From NCBI GenBank assembly GCA_004558105.1, contig SFEB01000059.1, positions 1 to 7,879 on the forward strand: DNA of 7,879 bases. Reading direction: 5' to 3'. Source of the stretch: Clostridiales bacterium. Its GTDB lineage: Bacteria; Bacillota; Clostridia; Christensenellales; CAG-314. Made by a program: the position numbers and the translations under genes. The notes under the pieces are model-generated. The model was not told the origin of the DNA. It did no database searches and saw nothing but the letters and a program-made list of their open reading frames with translations. Below are positions 6,591-7,879 of the stretch, piece by piece (within the stretch, counting starts at the first letter, position 1; each line of letters starts with the position of its first letter).

Positions 6591-7748
6591 ATGAAAAAAA
6601 TATGTGTATTTTTGTTTGCGTTAGTTTTGTCTATCGGTGTGATTTGTTTTAGTCCAAAAGTTGCTTCGGCGCAAAACGATACGCTCGTTCTTGGCAAAAA
6701 TGCAAAAAGTTGCGTTCTTGCAGACGCCGAATCGGGCGAAATCGTTTATCAGAAAAATTCTACCGATAAATTACCAATTGCAAGCATGACTAAAATCATG
6801 ACGCTGTTGGTTATATACGATAATATTAACAACGGTAAAATCTCTCTGGACGACGACGTGGTCGTCAGTTCCGTTGCGGCCGGTATGGGAGGCAGTCAGG
6901 CGTTTTTAGACGCCGATTCTACCCACAAGGCGGTCGATTTAATTAAGACTATAATCATAGCGTCGGCAAACGACAGTTGCGTTGCGCTTGCAGAGCACGT
7001 CAGCGGAAGTAAAGAAACCTTTGTAAACGAAATGAATAAAAAAGGTAAAGAACTTGGACTCGTTGCAACAAATTTTGTAAACTGTACCGGTCTGCCTGCT
7101 TTAAATCAATATTCATGTGCAGTCGACTGTGTAAAAATGTTTTCGGCTTTAATTAAGCAAAACAACAATTATTTCGATTACAGTAAAATCTGGATGGACG
7201 ACTACAAGCATCCGGGAGGCAGAATTACTCAGTTGACCAACACAAACAGATTGGTAAGGTTTTTTAACGGCTGTGACGGCGGTAAAACCGGCTATACTGA
7301 CGAGGCTCGTCACTGTCTGTGCGCAACAGCAAAAAAAGGTGATACCAGACTCATTGCCTGCGTTCTCGGTGAACCGGACAGTAAAACGAGATTTGCCGAA
7401 GTTTCTCAAATGCTTAACTTCGGTTTTGCAAATTATTCCAACACGATTTTGTTGTCGAAAGACAATGCCATACAAGTTGACGTAAAGGGCGGTAAAACTA
7501 AATCGATATCGGTTAAACCGCAGGAAAATTTAAGCGTATTTTTGCCTAAGAACGAAAGTGCAGACGGATATGAGGTGGTAACGCAAATAGAAAGAAATAA
7601 AGCGCCCATTAATCAGGGTGAAGTCGTAGGTACGGCATTTTTGATTAAAAACAATAACGTTATTGCTAAAACGGCGCTATATTCTACCGATACCGTTTCA
7701 AAAAAGAGTTACTTCGATACGTTGCATGAAATCGGAGAAAATTGGTGA
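6591..7748 (+). CDS. dacF: D-alanyl-D-alanine carboxypeptidase, PBP5/DacF type
   Basis: Secreted, membrane-associated low-molecular-weight penicillin-binding protein that removes the terminal D-Ala of peptidoglycan stem peptides (S11 family). The 385-residue product starts with a signal peptide (MKKICVFLFALVLS..., likely cut after ASA near residue 27). The three active-site motifs are intact: SMTK at 65-68 (nucleophile Ser65), SAN at 125-127, and KTG at 232-234 within GCDGGKTGYT. A PBP5-type C-terminal beta domain follows (about 290-360), and the tail YFDTLHEIGENW could be a short peripheral membrane helix, though it is less basic than usual. SD AAAGGAG (6577-6583, 7-nt spacing) fixes the start. 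Length and sporulation neighbours favour the DacF subgroup, which in Bacillus acts on spore peptidoglycan, but a vegetative DacA/DacB-type role cannot be excluded. A strong terminator follows. Confidence 0.93.
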   Translation: MKKICVFLFALVLSIGVICFSPKVASAQNDTLVLGKNAKSCVLADAESGEIVYQKNSTDKLPIASMTKIMTLLVIYDNINNGKISLDDDVVVSSVAAGMGGSQAFLDADSTHKAVDLIKTIIIASANDSCVALAEHVSGSKETFVNEMNKKGKELGLVATNFVNCTGLPALNQYSCAVDCVKMFSALIKQNNNYFDYSKIWMDDYKHPGGRITQLTNTNRLVRFFNGCDGGKTGYTDEARHCLCATAKKGDTRLIACVLGEPDSKTRFAEVSQMLNFGFANYSNTILLSKDNAIQVDVKGGKTKSISVKPQENLSVFLPKNESADGYEVVTQIERNKAPINQGEVVGTAFLIKNNNVIAKTALYSTDTVSKKSYFDTLHEIGENW

Positions 7749-7760
7749 TAATCTAACTTT

Positions 7761-7787
7761 AACGGAGTCGTAAACGGCTCCGTTTTT
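7761..7787 (+). terminator. Intrinsic terminator of the carboxypeptidase gene
   Basis: AACGGAG (7761-7767) pairs with CTCCGTT (7778-7784). An inner T-G wobble and two C-G pairs extend the stem to 10 pairs around a TAAA tetraloop (7771-7774). The T run 7783-7787 (TTTTT, then ATT) completes a standard rho-independent terminator 12 nt after the stop codon. Confidence 0.88.
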
Positions 7788-7790
7788 ATT

Positions 7791-7823
7791 GTATAAAGAA
7801 AACCACGCGATAGTCGCGTGGTT
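7791..7823 (-). terminator. Perfect hairpin, probable minus-strand terminator
   Basis: AACCACGCGA (7801-7810) and TCGCGTGGTT (7814-7823) are exact reverse complements with a 3-nt loop, a 10-bp stem rich in G-C. On the plus strand no T tract follows (CAGTAAAGG). On the minus strand the stem is followed by TTCTTTATAC (7800-7791), giving a good terminator shape. Back-to-back terminators are typical of convergent genes, so this may end a minus-strand gene entering from the right. The alternative is a structured leader for a plus-strand gene. Confidence 0.55.
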
Positions 7824-7879
7824 CAGTAAAGGTTAACCGATGAAAAGGAATCTCCTTTGTGGTATAATAAATCTGACCT
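7824..7879. other. Right edge: small dyads, promoter-like box and possible gene ends
   Basis: This stretch holds the 8-bp palindrome GGTTAACC (7831-7838), a 6-bp dyad AAAGGA-ATC-TCCTTT (7844-7858), and an extended -10-like TGGTATAAT (7860-7868) without a good -35. A plus-strand reading AAAGG, 7 nt, ATG at 7840 opens a frame MKRNLLCGIINLT to the edge. On the minus strand, frames from the edge end at a TGA (7825-7823) or a TAA (7835-7833), either just before the minus-strand hairpin. The two readings cannot be separated here, so no gene is called. Confidence 0.4.

Noticed and set aside
6850..6864. GACGAC-GTG-GTCGTC dyad inside dacF
   Set aside because: It is explained by the coding sequence for an Asp-Asp-Val-Val run, with only 6 bp of pairing and no T tract or operator context.
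1..7879. CRISPR arrays, tRNA/rRNA genes, transposases, attachment sites
   Set aside because: No repeated spaced units, tRNA or rRNA-like segments, or mobile-element proteins were seen. The window is almost fully occupied by core genes.

Overview
The window carries one co-directional (+ strand) block of housekeeping and sporulation genes from a spore-forming, low-to-moderate G+C Firmicute, most likely an uncultured member of the Clostridia. The lineage call rests on gene order (dxs - nadK - argR - recN - spoIVB, a variant of the conserved Bacillus/Clostridium dxs-tlyA-(nadK)-argR-recN-spoIVB-spo0A cluster) and on the unmistakable sporulation protease SpoIVB. No species can be named from the sequence alone.

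Layout: 1-1648, dxs missing its 5' end (isoprenoid precursor synthesis). 1649-1729, an AT-rich gap with a good sigma-A-type promoter only 14 nt before the next start codon. 1730-2557, nadK (NAD kinase). 2558-3010, argR, whose ATG directly follows the nadK stop. 3022-4713, recN (DNA repair). 4734-4765, an intrinsic terminator whose 3' arm is also the ribosome binding site of spoIVB. 4766-5944, spoIVB (sigma-K checkpoint protease). 5983-6541, a multi-membrane-segment gene, possibly SpoIIM-like, that appears split by a +1 frameshift. 6591-7748, a DacF/PBP5-type D-alanyl-D-alanine carboxypeptidase. 7749-7879, a strong terminator for that gene followed by a dense set of small dyads. These are either a minus-strand terminator for a convergent gene or the leader of a plus-strand gene starting near the edge.

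How they fit together: nadK-argR-recN look like one transcript (0- to 11-nt spacing, good Shine-Dalgarno sites on argR and recN) starting at the promoter before nadK and ending at the terminator after recN. The second half is a sporulation/envelope group: SpoIVB signals from forespore to mother cell, and the carboxypeptidase trims peptidoglycan. If the intervening membrane gene is SpoIIM-like, it would belong to the engulfment machinery. Relative to the textbook cluster, tlyA is missing between dxs and nadK, and spo0A is missing after spoIVB.

No clearly novel system is visible. The points most worth a second look are the altered arginine pocket of ArgR, the terminator/RBS overlap at spoIVB, the nearly leaderless nadK with a terminator-like hairpin inside its early codons, the frameshifted membrane gene, and the folded right edge.
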